DNA of 53,577 bases, taken from assembly GCA_938003855.1 (NCBI GenBank), contig CALKXD010000001.1, positions 1-53,577 on the forward strand, in the 5' to 3' direction. Below, piece by piece: positions 1 through 10,142 of this stretch. The position numbers and the translations under genes are program-made. The number at the start of each line of letters is the position of its first letter. Position 1 is the first letter of the stretch. This stretch comes from an uncultured Granulosicoccaceae bacterium. GTDB lineage: Bacteria > Pseudomonadota > Gammaproteobacteria > Granulosicoccales > Granulosicoccaceae. The notes below the pieces were generated by a model, which had not been told where the DNA came from, ran no database searches, and saw nothing but the letters and a program-made list of their open reading frames with translations.

Positions 1-1176
1 TAGCTCCAGGTATTTTTCGTCGATCACCACTGAGATTTTTATCTCTGACGTCGAAATCAACACGATATTTATCGCCTCTTTAGCAAGCGCCTCGAACATT
101 TTACTGGCTATGCCCGCATGTGACCGCATTCCGACACCGACAACGGAAACTTTGGCGATATCCGTCCTTCCTGATACATCAACCGCGCCAAGCTCCTTTG
201 CTTTACTGGAGACAATCTCAAAAGTTTTGTCGTAATCGATGCGATTCACTGTAAAAGTAAAGTCAGTCACGTTGTCACCGGATATATTTTGCACAATCAT
301 GTCGACTTCGATATTGGCTTCAGCAACCGGTCCGACGATCTGATAGGCAACGCCGGGGGTGTCCGGCACGCCTAATACGGTAATTTGAGCCTCGTCACGG
401 TTGAATGCGATCCCGGAGATCAGTGCTTGTTCCAATGGATTTTCCTCGTCTATCGTAATGAGTGTACCGTCGCCGTCTGTGAATGAAGACAACACACGCA
501 ACGTCACACCGTATTTTCCTGCAAACTCGACTGCTCTAATTTGCAGCACCTTTGAGCCCAGACTTGCCATTTCGAGCATTTCTTCAAAGGTAATTTTCGC
601 CATTTTTCTGGCGTTCGGCACCACTCTCGGGTCAGTGGTGTACACACCATCCACATCAGTATAGATTCGACATTCGTCCGCTTTCAGCGCCGCTGCCATA
701 GCGACCGCTGAGGTATCCGACCCACCGCGTCCCAGCGTGGTGACCTCGCCGTCGTCATTGATGCCCTGAAAACCCGCCACCACAACGACCCGCCCCTTGT
801 TGAGGTCGGACATAACTCTTTCGGTGTTGATATCGGTTATGCGTGCCTTGTTGTAGCTTTTGTCAGTGCGGATACCGGCTTGCGCACCAGTATAGGAGCG
901 TGACTCCTGACCAAGCTCCGACAGCGCCATACACAGCAACGCCATCGAGACCTGCTCACCGGTTGAAACCAGCACATCGAGCTCACGGGGTTCAGGTCGG
1001 GCGCTCATTTCTTTGGCCAGGCCCAGAAGCCGGTTTGTCTCGCCTGACATCGCCGAGACCACCACCACCACCTGATTACCTTCGTCAACCGAGGCCTTGA
1101 CCCTGTCTGCGACCGCTTTTATACGCTCTGGAGACCCGACGGAGGTACCACCATATTTATGAACCAGTAAACTCAT
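1..1176 (-). CDS. lysC: Aspartate kinase, C-terminus cut by window edge
   Basis: Phosphorylates L-aspartate, the first step of the lysine, threonine, methionine and diaminopimelate pathway, in the cytoplasm. Read on the minus strand, the protein opens with [15 protein letters not shown] (kinase motif KYGGTS at residues 7-12). It then shows [25 protein letters not shown] and [13 protein letters not shown], the usual amino-acid kinase signatures, followed by paired ACT regulatory domains (one contains the [12 protein letters not shown] stretch). 392 codons lie in the window; the family is about 405-411 residues, so only the last few are missing. The ATG (1176-1174) overlaps the alaS TGA as ATGA, which suggests translational coupling. 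In related bacteria csrA usually follows, off the left edge here. Feedback control by lysine or threonine is expected from the ACT domains but cannot be read from the sequence. Confidence 0.97.
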   Translation of the reverse strand, partial: MSLLVHKYGGTSVGSPERIKAVADRVKASVDEGNQVVVVVSAMSGETNRLLGLAKEMSARPEPRELDVLVSTGEQVSMALLCMALSELGQESRSYTGAQAGIRTDKSYNKARITDINTERVMSDLNKGRVVVVAGFQGINDDGEVTTLGRGGSDTSAVAMAAALKADECRIYTDVDGVYTTDPRVVPNARKMAKITFEEMLEMASLGSKVLQIRAVEFAGKYGVTLRVLSSFTDGDGTLITIDEENPLEQALISGIAFNRDEAQITVLGVPDTPGVAYQIVGPVAEANIEVDMIVQNISGDNVTDFTFTVNRIDYDKTFEIVSSKAKELGAVDVSGRTDIAKVSVVGVGMRSHAGIASKMFEALAKEAINIVLISTSEIKISVVIDEKYLEL

Positions 1177-3806
1177 GATTTCTTCAGTTGCTCTGCTATC
1201 CACTCAGGCACACTTTTCAGTGCCGCCTGTAATCCTTCGGGCTGCGTACCGCCTGCCTGCGCCAGGTCAGGGCGTCCGCCACCCTTACCGCCCACTTGCA
1301 GGGCAACGTGATTTACCAGCTCACCCGCCTTGACCGTTGTTGTCAGGTCTTTGGCTACCCCTGCTATCAAACGGACTTTGTCGCCGTCTTTAGCGCCCAG
1401 CACAATAGCGCAATTACCCAATTTGTCTTTCAGTTTATCGATGGACTCACGCAGTGTTTTTGCATCAGCCCCTTCCATTTCCATTGCCAGAACTTTCACC
1501 CCCCCTATCTCAACCGCGCTGTCGATCATGCCATCGCCAGCGTGAGAGGCCAGCTTTGAATTGAGCCGGTCAACTTCTTTACTGAGCGCTCTGTTTTGCT
1601 CTGACAGCTGGGTAACACGTTGATCGACTTTTTCCACCGGGGCCTTCAAGGTGGCCGCAATACTCTGCAACAGCTTTTGTTGTTGGGCGGTGTGCTGCAT
1701 CGCCGCAGCACCAGTGAGCGCTTCTACACGGCGCACACCAGCGGCGGTTCCGGTCTCACCGGTGATGCGAAACAACCCGATATCTCCTGCTCGGTTAACG
1801 TGGGTACCGCCACACAACTCGGTGGAATGATCACCAATTTCAACAACCCGGACGATATCGCCATATTTTTCATCAAACAGAGCCATAGCCCCTTTGGCAA
1901 TGGCATCATCCATCGGCATTTCGGAGGTCGTCGCGGCGCTGTTGACACGGACCTGCTCGTTGACCCAGCTTTCTATTTCCATCAGCTGGGTGTCAGGTAT
2001 CGGTGCACCGTGCGAAAAGTCGAAGCGCAGATGCCCGGCGGATACCAGAGATCCCTTTTGCTGCACATGCTCACCCAGAAAGCGACGCAGACCAGCATGC
2101 AAAAGATGTGTTGCCGAATGATTTCCGGCTGTCGCTGCACGGCGGACTGCATCGACGCTTGCGACCAATTCGTCACCGACAGCCAGGTTGCCACTCAACA
2201 GTTTTCCATAGTGCACAATGGCGTTAGCGCTTTTCCGCGTATCCAATACACTGAACTCAGTCGCAGGCCCCCTTAAAAATCCGCTATCACCTAGCTGCCC
2301 GCCTGACTCTGCATAGAACGGTGTTTTCTCGAGAACAATAGCCACCGACTGGCCATCGTCGTCATCAGTTGCCAGCGAGTCGGCATCGATACGACTGACG
2401 GACTCACCATCAACGTAGAGCTCGGCCACTACTCCTGTGTCTTCAACGCGCTCATAGCCGCTGAATTGACTGGTACTGGTTGAAGAGACTGAATTTGCCG
2501 CACCGGCAGCAAACTGGCTAGCGGCACGTGCGCGCTCGCGCTGCGCTTCCATCTGTACTTCAAACCCGTTCTCGTCGATGCGTAAGTCACGCTCTCGTGC
2601 GATATCAGCGGTGAGATCGAGCGGGAACCCATAGGTGTCGTAGAGCTTAAATAAGACATCACCGGGCACTGTATCACCCTGCAATGCGGCAAAGTCTGCC
2701 TCGAGAATTTTCATCCCCTGACTCAGGGTTTCTGCGAAGCGACGCTCTTCATCCAACAGCGTCTCAGCCACCCGGTTTTTGACCTTGACCAGCTCGGGAA
2801 ATGCATCCCCCATCAACGCAGCAAGCGGCTCAACCAGCTTATGAAAAAACGGATCGGTCGCACCCAGGTTATGACCGTGCCGCGCTGCACGGCGGATAAT
2901 CCGCCGCAGCACGTAGCCGCGCCCTTCATTGGAAGGCAGCACGCCATCGACAATCATAAACGCGCAGGAGCGGATATGGTCCGCAATAACATTGAGTGAT
3001 GGACTGTCTGTTTCGGTGGCACGGGTTACCTCGCGCACATGCGTCAGCAACCGCGCAAACAGATCGATATCGTAGTTGTTATGGACACTCTGCAGAACGG
3101 CTGCAATGCGCTCCAGCCCCATACCGGTGTCGACACTTGGTTTGGGCAACGGGGTAAGCGTGCCGTCTGCCGAACGATCGTATTGCATAAATACGAGGTT
3201 CCAGATTTCTATATAGCGATCACCGTCTTCATCAGGGGTACCCGGAGGGCCGCCGAAAACATCGGGGCCGTGATCAAAGAATATTTCTGAACAGGGGCCA
3301 CAGGGACCGGTGTCTCCCATCTGCCAGAAATTATCTTTTGCCCCTATACGGGCAATGCGCTCTTCCGGCACGCCAATATTCTTTGCCCACAAATCGTAGG
3401 CTTCATCGTCTTCTTCGAAGACGGTGACCCATAATTTATCTGCCGGCAGCTCCAGTGTCTGCGTGAGGAACTCCCAGGCGTAATTGATCGCCTCTTCTTT
3501 AAAGTAATCACCGAAGCTGAAATTACCGAGCATCTCAAAAAATGTATGGTGCCGGGCCGTGTAGCCCACATTCTCGAGATCGTTGTGCTTGCCGCCGGCC
3601 CGCACACATCGTTGCGAGGTCGTTGCCCGGGAGTAGCTGCGTTTGTCAGAACCCAGGAATACGTCTTTAAACTGCACCATCCCCGCGTTGGTAAACAACA
3701 GCGTGGCGTCATTACCCGGTACAAGCGGGCTGGACTTGACGATCTCGTGCCCCTTGTTCTCGAAGTACGAGAGGAACAAATGCCTGATATCAGAAGTAGA
3801 CAACAT
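1173..3806 (-). CDS. alaS: Alanyl-tRNA synthetase
   Basis: Charges tRNA-Ala and edits mischarged Ser and Gly in the cytoplasm. At 877 residues it has the normal full length. The class II catalytic core is at the N-terminus ([15 protein letters not shown] and the following motif 2/3 regions to about residue 450). The editing domain carries the zinc ligands HSATHLLH and CGGTHV, and a glycine-rich C-Ala tail ([15 protein letters not shown]) ends the protein. The ATG at 3806 gives the usual [15 protein letters not shown] opening; the Shine-Dalgarno upstream is weak. It lies downstream of recX in the conserved recA-recX-alaS order, with a 212-bp spacer (3807-4018) in which I see no gene. It overlaps lysC by 4 bp. 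Confidence 0.98.
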   Translation of the reverse strand: MLSTSDIRHLFLSYFENKGHEIVKSSPLVPGNDATLLFTNAGMVQFKDVFLGSDKRSYSRATTSQRCVRAGGKHNDLENVGYTARHHTFFEMLGNFSFGDYFKEEAINYAWEFLTQTLELPADKLWVTVFEEDDEAYDLWAKNIGVPEERIARIGAKDNFWQMGDTGPCGPCSEIFFDHGPDVFGGPPGTPDEDGDRYIEIWNLVFMQYDRSADGTLTPLPKPSVDTGMGLERIAAVLQSVHNNYDIDLFARLLTHVREVTRATETDSPSLNVIADHIRSCAFMIVDGVLPSNEGRGYVLRRIIRRAARHGHNLGATDPFFHKLVEPLAALMGDAFPELVKVKNRVAETLLDEERRFAETLSQGMKILEADFAALQGDTVPGDVLFKLYDTYGFPLDLTADIARERDLRIDENGFEVQMEAQRERARAASQFAAGAANSVSSTSTSQFSGYERVEDTGVVAELYVDGESVSRIDADSLATDDDDGQSVAIVLEKTPFYAESGGQLGDSGFLRGPATEFSVLDTRKSANAIVHYGKLLSGNLAVGDELVASVDAVRRAATAGNHSATHLLHAGLRRFLGEHVQQKGSLVSAGHLRFDFSHGAPIPDTQLMEIESWVNEQVRVNSAATTSEMPMDDAIAKGAMALFDEKYGDIVRVVEIGDHSTELCGGTHVNRAGDIGLFRITGETGTAAGVRRVEALTGAAAMQHTAQQQKLLQSIAATLKAPVEKVDQRVTQLSEQNRALSKEVDRLNSKLASHAGDGMIDSAVEIGGVKVLAMEMEGADAKTLRESIDKLKDKLGNCAIVLGAKDGDKVRLIAGVAKDLTTTVKAGELVNHVALQVGGKGGGRPDLAQAGGTQPEGLQAALKSVPEWIAEQLKKS

Positions 3807-4018
3807 GATTTTTTAATCTGGTGGAAAATGAATGTTGTTGAGAACCCGGAGGGCCCGGAAACATTAAAGAGTGTAGCTCTTTGGTTTCTGAACACAATCC
3901 GGGGTATGAGGGTGCCTGGTTACTGCGCACACATCCGACCGCTTCGGTATTCTATCTAACTCTCTGGTAGCTGTGAAAGATTCGTCCTTAGGGTCGGGGG
4001 CCCATACCAACCGAACTA

Positions 4019-4573
4019 TCAGTCCGTCTGGCAGCGTACCCTCTTCAAGGCTTCAGAAATCTGCTGCGAGGCATAGCCCCGGGTTTGCAGATAGCGCATC
4101 ATTTTGGCTGTGTACGCCGCCTTTTTTTTGTAATCATCCGGCATTGCAACCTCATCTGCAATTGCGAATTTCTTCAGCAATGCGGCATGAGCGTTTTCGT
4201 CCCAATCGGCATCGTTTTCAGCAATGGCATTTTCGATGATGTCGCGGGTGAGTTTTTTGGCTAGTAAATCAGCACGGATCTTATTGGCACCGTAACCCCG
4301 ATTGACCCGCATGCGCGTGTAGGACTCGGCAAAGCGGGCATCACACTGCAGGCCCCGCTCCTGAAGTTCTTCGAGTACGGAATCGATCAATGCCAACGGA
4401 TACTCTCTGAGTATCAGCTTTTGCTTGAGTTCGAGTTTGCCGTGCTCACGCCCTGCAAGCAGGAACATCGCTTTGTCGCGGACGATCGAGGCGGTAACCG
4501 CAGGCGCATCTTCTGCCTCTGCGGAACCACCGTCATCATCGCTGCTAGTCTGCTTGCTGCGCTTCCGCCACAT
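4019..4573 (-). CDS. recX: RecA regulatory protein RecX
   Basis: RecX binds and modulates RecA filaments. The 184-residue product has the all-helical three-repeat RecX fold, with recognisable segments [36 protein letters not shown] and [16 protein letters not shown]. The first about 30 residues are acidic and Ser/Asp-rich and are not part of the family core. The best start is the ATG at 4573, inside the end of recA (29-bp overlap). No other ATG lies ahead of the conserved core, so translation is probably coupled to recA. The position directly after recA is diagnostic. Confidence 0.93.
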   Translation of the reverse strand: MWRKRSKQTSSDDDGGSAEAEDAPAVTASIVRDKAMFLLAGREHGKLELKQKLILREYPLALIDSVLEELQERGLQCDARFAESYTRMRVNRGYGANKIRADLLAKKLTRDIIENAIAENDADWDENAHAALLKKFAIADEVAMPDDYKKKAAYTAKMMRYLQTRGYASQQISEALKRVRCQTD

Positions 4574-5588
4574 CTGGTGCTTGTTCCTTGGTTCCGGTTT
4601 GCGGCAGTAATTTTTCGCGTAACTTGGAACCCAGTTCCTCGGACATTGCCGGGTTTTCTTTCATGTGGTTTCGCACGTTGTCTTTGCCCTGGCCAATGCG
4701 ATCGCCGTTGTAGCTGTACCAGGCACCGGCTTTTTCGATGAGATCGTGCTTGACGCCAAGGTCGATCAGTTCACCTTCGTAGGAGGTACCCTCCCCGTAC
4801 AGGATTTCAAATTCCGCCTGCTTGAATGGAGGTGCCATTTTGTTTTTCACCACCTTCACACGGGTGTCGTTACCGATGATCTCATCACCCTTTTTGATCG
4901 CACCGATACGACGGATATCAAGCCGGACAGACGAATAGAATTTCAGTGCGTTACCGCCGGTGGTGGTTTCAGGGCTACCAAACATCACACCGATCTTCAT
5001 ACGGATCTGGTTGATGAATATCACCAGTGTATTGGACCGTTTAATGTTGGCGGTGAGCTTGCGCAATGCCTGCGACATGAGTCGCGCGTGCAGGCCGACG
5101 TGAGTATCGCCCATGTCACCTTCGATTTCCGCTTTCGGCGTCAGTGCAGCAACCGAGTCAACGACGATGATATCAACGGAGCTTGAGCGCACCAGCATGT
5201 CGGTGATTTCCAGCGCCTGGTCTCCGGTGTCGGGCTGCGACACCAGCAGGTCGTCTACGTTGACCCCCAGTTTCTCGGCATAGGTCGGGTCGAGCGCGTG
5301 CTCTGCATCAATGAACGCGGCGGTGCCACCGGCCTTTTGGCATTCTGCGATAGCCTGCAACGTGAGTGTGGTTTTACCGGATGACTCCGGGCCGTAGATT
5401 TCAATAATGCGGCCTTTTGGCAAGCCGCCTATACCCAACGCGATATCCAGCGTCAGAGAGCCGGTTGATACCACTTCGATATCGCGGTTTATCTGGGAAT
5501 CTCCCATCCGCATCACCGCACCTTTGCCAAACTGCTTTTCGATCTGGCCAAGCGCTGCGCTTAGGGCTTTCTTTTTGTTGTCATTCAC
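4545..5588 (-). CDS. recA: Recombinase RecA
   Basis: DNA strand-exchange ATPase and co-protease for LexA cleavage. The 347-residue product has the standard length. Walker A is GPESSGKT at residues 66-73. Other signatures are the Walker B region ([11 protein letters not shown]), the L2 region ([17 protein letters not shown]) and an acidic C-terminus. Its ATG at 5588 is preceded on the minus strand by AGGAGTCAGATACCAGTG-type sequence with a purine-rich SD. Downstream recX overlaps the end. No canonical LexA operator (CTG-N10-CAG) is visible in the 130-bp upstream gap. Only a left half-site, ACTGTATAC, occurs at 5702-5710, about 115 bp from the start codon. Confidence 0.99.
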   Translation of the reverse strand: MNDNKKKALSAALGQIEKQFGKGAVMRMGDSQINRDIEVVSTGSLTLDIALGIGGLPKGRIIEIYGPESSGKTTLTLQAIAECQKAGGTAAFIDAEHALDPTYAEKLGVNVDDLLVSQPDTGDQALEITDMLVRSSSVDIIVVDSVAALTPKAEIEGDMGDTHVGLHARLMSQALRKLTANIKRSNTLVIFINQIRMKIGVMFGSPETTTGGNALKFYSSVRLDIRRIGAIKKGDEIIGNDTRVKVVKNKMAPPFKQAEFEILYGEGTSYEGELIDLGVKHDLIEKAGAWYSYNGDRIGQGKDNVRNHMKENPAMSEELGSKLREKLLPQTGTKEQAPDVAEAQQAD

Positions 5589-5718
5589 TGGTATCTGACT
5601 CCTGAAGGAACATCTGTTCGGGCCGTAGCTTATCCCCCGGATTATCGCATACTGGCGCAGTGCTTCACAGCCTTCGGACTGAATAAATGAGCCTGCAGAA
5701 CACTGTATACCTGTGGTG

Positions 5719-6213
5719 CTAGATCGATTCAGTTTCGATACATCGGATCAGACCGCGCAGGGCTTCAATAACGGTTTGCTCGCGTACAGATGCGCGGTCA
5801 CCTTCGAACACATGATGACGGGTGTAAGCATTGCTGGCACTGGCCCAGGCAATCCAGACCGTACCCACTGGTTTGGCATCGCTGCCACCATCGGGCCCGG
5901 CGACCCCACTGACCGACACGGTTAATGTCGCCGAGCTGCGAGCCAGCGCACCCTGAGCCATTTGCGCGACCGTCGCCGCACTGACCGCGCCCTGCTCTGT
6001 CAATGTTTCACTGGTGACCCCAAGCATTTCCATTTTCGCTTCATTGCTGTAGGTGATGAAGGCGCGGTCGAAAAAAGCCGAACTGCCTGCCCGGTCAGTC
6101 AGCGCCGCTGCGATCAGACCGCCGGTACAAGACTCCGCCGTTGCGATCACGACTTGTTCCCGCAAGGCAACTTTGGCCAGTTGCTGCACCATTGCCTGCT
6201 GTGTTGTTCTCAT
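5719..6213 (-). CDS. pncC: Nicotinamide-nucleotide amidase (CinA C-terminal domain)
   Basis: Deamidates nicotinamide mononucleotide to nicotinate mononucleotide in the pyridine nucleotide salvage cycle. The 164-residue stand-alone CinA-C domain shows the family signatures [20 protein letters not shown] (catalytic Ser/Thr region, about residues 22-41), [15 protein letters not shown] and [20 protein letters not shown]. The ATG at 6213 has an AGGA about 8 bases upstream. It precedes recA on the same strand by 130 bp, as in many Gammaproteobacteria, and is divergent from mutS across about 280 bp. Confidence 0.95.
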   Translation of the reverse strand: MRTTQQAMVQQLAKVALREQVVIATAESCTGGLIAAALTDRAGSSAFFDRAFITYSNEAKMEMLGVTSETLTEQGAVSAATVAQMAQGALARSSATLTVSVSGVAGPDGGSDAKPVGTVWIAWASASNAYTRHHVFEGDRASVREQTVIEALRGLIRCIETESI

Positions 6214-6495
6214 CTGTCATCCTGTGAAGGCGGTATCCACCTGCATTTTAACCCAGGTGCCTGCACGGCAGAAATCTGCAGCGTGTGACAGCGTAAGCGC
6301 AAGGCCGGTTTGTCGAGCAATGCCGGCTCGGTGTTTCCGGAGCGACCCGCGACGACGATGGCCACTGAGTATGGTTATAACGCGCCCGCCCCCGCAAACG
6401 TCTGACGACACATTCGCCGCCTCAACCCACCGCTGTCACTATAAGCCGTGATCCGATTGAAGACACACAAGACGCCATCACACGGGTTGGATACA

Positions 6496-9060
6496 ATGCC
6501 GCCCATGACAGCAACCGCAAAGCAAACCCCCATGATGCGCCAGTACCTGGGCATCAAGGCTGAGTACCCTGACACGCTGGTGTTCTACCGCATGGGGGAC
6601 TTCTATGAACTATTCTTCGATGATGCCAGACGCGCCTCTGAGCTACTGTCGATCACCCTGACCGCGCGCGGCCATGCCGGTGGTGAACCCATCCCGATGG
6701 CAGGGGTGCCACAACATTCGGTAGAAGGCTACCTGGCCAAGCTGGTCTCGCAGGGAGAGTCTGTCGCCCTGTGCGAACAGATAGGCGACCCGGCCACCAG
6801 CAAGGGCCCGGTGGAGCGCAAGATTGTCCGTGTACTAACGCCGGGCACAGTTACCGATGAGGCACTGCTCGACGACCGGCAACCCTGTCTGCTAACGGCT
6901 CTTTCATTCGATGGTCATCACTACGGTCTGGCCAGTATTGATCTGGCAGTCGGCATCATTACGGTGTCGCAGTTCGAATCCCAACAGGTACTGCATGGCG
7001 AACTAACCAGATTGCGGCCCGCTGAACTGTTGATCCCGGAGACGCTGGCGTCCCCGTCAGAATTCAGCCAGTACACGGTGCGGACGCGGCCGGTCTGGCA
7101 CTTTGATTCCACCAGTGCGGCAGAGCAGTTGTGCAAAGTGTTCGGCACCAAAGATTTGCGCGGCTTTGGCTGCGAAGAATTACCACACGCGACCGGTGCG
7201 GCCGGATGCGTACTGCAATATGTCAGAGAAACACATCGCGGCGCACCGCCGCATCTGGTGGGTATTTCAACGGAATCACCACGCGATGCGCTGACGCTGG
7301 ATGCCGCCACCCGACGCAATCTCGAGATCGATACCAGCTTGAGCGGACAGCCTGCAGCCACCTTGCGCGCGCTGATCGACAAAACGCTCACCAGCATGGG
7401 CGGACGCTTGCTGACTCGATGGCTTAACCGACCGCTGCGCGATCATAAACTGCTAAATACCCGCCTCGATTCAATCGATGTACTGATTACGGACAACACC
7501 CTGACCGAGAGTTTAACCACTCACTTGCGCGGTATTTCAGACATCGAACGAATTCTGGCTCGTGTCTCTATAGGGTCAGCTCGCCCAAGGGATCTGATCA
7601 GTCTTCGCGACACTCTCAGGGTGCTGCCAGAGATACACACACTCATTGCCGTGCAGAGTGACATTCTTCTGAGCAACATCGCCGACAATCTTCACGGCTT
7701 CGACACCGAGCGCGACCTGCTTAACTCGGCACTGGCCGACAACCCACCCGCGCTGATCAAGGATGGCGGAGCTATTCGAACCGGCTTTGACGAAGCACTC
7801 GATGAACTACGGGGACTCAGTGAAAACGCCGACGGCTATCTGACCGACCTTGAATCCCGCGAGCGGGAGCGCACCGGCAACGGCAACCTTAAAGTGGGTT
7901 ACAACCGCGTCCACGGCTATTACATCGAGGTATCCAAAGCCAGCAAAGGGTCAGTCCCGCCTGAGTACACCAGACGCCAGACCCTGAAAGGCGCAGAGCG
8001 CTACATCACTGAAGAGCTTAAGCAGTTTGAAGATAAAGTGCTGTCGGCTCGCGAGCGGTCGCTGCAGCGGGAAAAAAGCCTCTACGAAAAACTACTGACG
8101 GACCTTGCTGCAAATCTGCCGGCGCTGAAACAGTGTGCGCAGGCAATCGCCGAACTGGACGTATTACAGAACATGGCAGAACGCTCTGTCGCACTGAACT
8201 GGACCCGCCCCGGCTTCACGGAAAAACGAATTATCCGCTACGACGGGGGTCGGCATCCGGTCATCGAAGCGGCGCTCGATACCCAGTTTGTGCCCAACGA
8301 CCTGCATCTCGACATGAAGCAACGCATGCTGCTGATCACCGGCCCGAACATGGGCGGTAAGTCGACCTACATGAGACAAACCGCACTCATAGTGCTGCTT
8401 GCACACATTGGCAGCCATGTGCCGGCAAGTGCCTGTGAGATCGGCCCTATCGACCGTATTTTCACCCGTATCGGCGCTTCCGACGACTTGGCCAGTGGTC
8501 GCTCGACTTTTATGGTCGAAATGACCGAAGCCGCTGACATTCTACACAACGCCACCGCCCAAAGCCTGGTACTGATGGATGAAATCGGCCGTGGCACCAG
8601 CACCTACGACGGCTTGTCACTGGCGTGGGCCTGTGCCGAGGCACTGGTCAGCAACAACCGGGCGTTTACACTTTTTTCAACGCACTATTTTGAGCTGACG
8701 CGACTCGAACAAGAACAACCGTCGGTCGGTAATGTGCATCTTGATGCGGTTGAACACAATGACGAAATAGTCTTCATGCACAACGTCAAATCGGGTGCGG
8801 CCAGCAAAAGCTATGGCTTGCAGGTGGCAAAACTGGCGGGGCTACCAAAATCGGTACTGGGCCACGCGCGGGAACGACTGGCCTCACTGGAAGCAACCCC
8901 TGTCAGCACGCCGGTCGCGCCGGTGGTCAGCGAGCAACTTGGGTTGTTCGGGTCAGCGGATCAACCTCTTGCCGACTACTTACAGGATCTTGATATCGAC
9001 AATATCAGTCCGCGGGAAGCACTGGAACATCTTTACAAACTCTCTGACTTGATTGAATAA
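6496..9060 (+). CDS. mutS: DNA mismatch repair protein MutS
   Basis: Recognises base mismatches and small loops and recruits MutL. The mismatch-binding FxE motif lies in [11 protein letters not shown] near the N-terminus, followed by connector, lever and clamp domains. The C-terminal ABC ATPase has Walker [10 protein letters not shown], the Q-loop/signature region and Walker [23 protein letters not shown]. The reading frame is open from 6448, but homology to MutS begins around TPMMRQYL, so an ATG at 6496 (or 6505) is preferred, giving about 854 residues. The start is uncertain by a few codons because no strong SD is present. MutL is also in the window (19901-21778), not adjacent. Confidence 0.97.
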   Translation: MPPMTATAKQTPMMRQYLGIKAEYPDTLVFYRMGDFYELFFDDARRASELLSITLTARGHAGGEPIPMAGVPQHSVEGYLAKLVSQGESVALCEQIGDPATSKGPVERKIVRVLTPGTVTDEALLDDRQPCLLTALSFDGHHYGLASIDLAVGIITVSQFESQQVLHGELTRLRPAELLIPETLASPSEFSQYTVRTRPVWHFDSTSAAEQLCKVFGTKDLRGFGCEELPHATGAAGCVLQYVRETHRGAPPHLVGISTESPRDALTLDAATRRNLEIDTSLSGQPAATLRALIDKTLTSMGGRLLTRWLNRPLRDHKLLNTRLDSIDVLITDNTLTESLTTHLRGISDIERILARVSIGSARPRDLISLRDTLRVLPEIHTLIAVQSDILLSNIADNLHGFDTERDLLNSALADNPPALIKDGGAIRTGFDEALDELRGLSENADGYLTDLESRERERTGNGNLKVGYNRVHGYYIEVSKASKGSVPPEYTRRQTLKGAERYITEELKQFEDKVLSARERSLQREKSLYEKLLTDLAANLPALKQCAQAIAELDVLQNMAERSVALNWTRPGFTEKRIIRYDGGRHPVIEAALDTQFVPNDLHLDMKQRMLLITGPNMGGKSTYMRQTALIVLLAHIGSHVPASACEIGPIDRIFTRIGASDDLASGRSTFMVEMTEAADILHNATAQSLVLMDEIGRGTSTYDGLSLAWACAEALVSNNRAFTLFSTHYFELTRLEQEQPSVGNVHLDAVEHNDEIVFMHNVKSGAASKSYGLQVAKLAGLPKSVLGHARERLASLEATPVSTPVAPVVSEQLGLFGSADQPLADYLQDLDIDNISPREALEHLYKLSDLIE

Positions 9061-9111
9061 AATCCCCCAAGCCGGTGTTGCGCCTGACCTTTTCCCAGCC
9101 TTTGCGCACAC

Positions 9112-9120
9112 TGTTATACT
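9112..9120 (+). promoter_or_regulatory. Extended -10 promoter for nadK
   Basis: TGTTATACT matches the extended -10 pattern TGnTATAAT with one change. It lies in the 104-bp gap after mutS, placing a start of transcription near 9127 and a leader of about 38 bases before nadK. No convincing -35 box is seen at 17 bp, which fits an extended -10 promoter. Read by eye only. Confidence 0.45.
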
Positions 9121-9164
9121 GCCCGGAATGATGAGAAAAAAGCACCATCGTGATACCGTAGGGG

Positions 9165-10025
9165 ATGGCAAATTTTAACAAAGTAGGTCTGATCGCAAAA
9201 ACCAGTGACCTGAGCGTTTCCGAAACACTCAACGACGTCTACCTGCTGGTACAGAAAATGGGGCTCGAAGTTCTGCTTGATTCCAGCACCCGCGGACTTC
9301 TGGGCGGGCCGGTTACGGTCGATATGGATGTGATCGGCCGCGAATGCGATCTGGCCATTGTGATCGGCGGCGACGGCACGTTGCTGCGTGCTGCGCGTGA
9401 ACTGGTCAACGACAACGTACCGCTGGTGGGTGTAAACCGCGGCAGACTCGGTTTTCTGGTCGATGTATCCCCCGACGGCAAGCTGCACGAACTCACAGAG
9501 ATTATCAACGGCGAGTACATCGAAGAGCATCGCCTGATGCTGAGCTGCGAGCTGTTGCGCAACGGCGAAGTCATTCAGCATTCACTGGCATTCAACGATA
9601 TGGTCATGCGCACAAAAAACGTGCTGCAGATTATCGAGTTTGAAATCTCTATCAATGGCAGCTTTGTACTGAGCCAGCGCGCTGACGGAATAATAGTCGC
9701 TACCCCGTCAGGATCGACGGCGTATTCCCTTTCCAGCGGCGGGCCAATCGTCAACCCCAACCTTAATGCGCTGGTGGTGCAGCCGATCTGCCCGCATACC
9801 CTTAGCAGCCGACCACTGGTGGTTACCGCCGAGTCAGAAGTCAGCTTGCTGGTCACCGAGAAAAAACCCGTGCACGCGCAAATGGTTTGCGATGGGCAGG
9901 TCTATAAAGACCTGCAAAATGACGATGTCATAGAAGTGCGCAAGCATGATCGAAGCATTCGCTTACTGCACCCGGCCAACTACGACTACCACGCCATCTT
10001 GCGCGAAAAACTAAACTGGGGATAA
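9165..10025 (+). CDS. nadK: NAD kinase
   Basis: ATP-dependent phosphorylation of NAD to NADP in the cytoplasm. The 286-residue product has the kinase signature GGDGTLL (Asp70 in IGGDGT), VGVNRGRLGFLVD, the NE/D motif as FNDMVM, and SQRADGIIVATPSGSTAYSLSSGGPIV, all standard for the family. The ATG at 9165 gives MANFNKVGLIAK, the usual first strand. The GGGG just before it sits too close to be a good SD, so initiation may be inefficient. It heads the conserved nadK-recN-bamE order. Confidence 0.97.
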   Translation: MANFNKVGLIAKTSDLSVSETLNDVYLLVQKMGLEVLLDSSTRGLLGGPVTVDMDVIGRECDLAIVIGGDGTLLRAARELVNDNVPLVGVNRGRLGFLVDVSPDGKLHELTEIINGEYIEEHRLMLSCELLRNGEVIQHSLAFNDMVMRTKNVLQIIEFEISINGSFVLSQRADGIIVATPSGSTAYSLSSGGPIVNPNLNALVVQPICPHTLSSRPLVVTAESEVSLLVTEKKPVHAQMVCDGQVYKDLQNDDVIEVRKHDRSIRLLHPANYDYHAILREKLNWG

Positions 10026-10062
10026 TACTTGCGACACAGACGTCGCGACCCCTGCCCCCGAC

Positions 10063-10082
10063 TACTGTTTTAAAATACACTA
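10063..10082 (+). promoter_or_regulatory. LexA (SOS) box upstream of recN
   Basis: TACTGTTTTAAAATACACTA matches the gammaproteobacterial LexA operator (TACTGTATATATATACAGTA) with a perfect left half and one change in the core of the right half (CAC for CAG). It sits 61 bp upstream of the recN ATG, where E. coli recN also carries LexA boxes. The AT-rich centre overlaps a plausible -10 region, so repression by occlusion is likely. Confidence 0.7.
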
Positions 10083-10142
10083 TCTGTAACTGCTATCTCC
10101 CAACTTGATCAAAGACCGCATTTTTAGCGCGAGCCCGCCGCC

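Noticed and set aside
1620-2276. 218-codon plus-strand open frame inside alaS
   Set aside because: It is fully antisense to a confident alaS gene, has no recognisable domain and is rich in residues typical of shadow frames.
3344-3895. 183-codon minus-strand frame overlapping the alaS start
   Set aside because: Out of frame with alaS, Arg/Ser-rich shadow composition, no domain.
5701-5720. LexA box for recA
   Set aside because: Only the left half (ACTGTATAC) fits; the right half, CTGTGGTGCT, lacks the CAG core, and it lies inside or next to the end of pncC. Kept only as a half-site remark.
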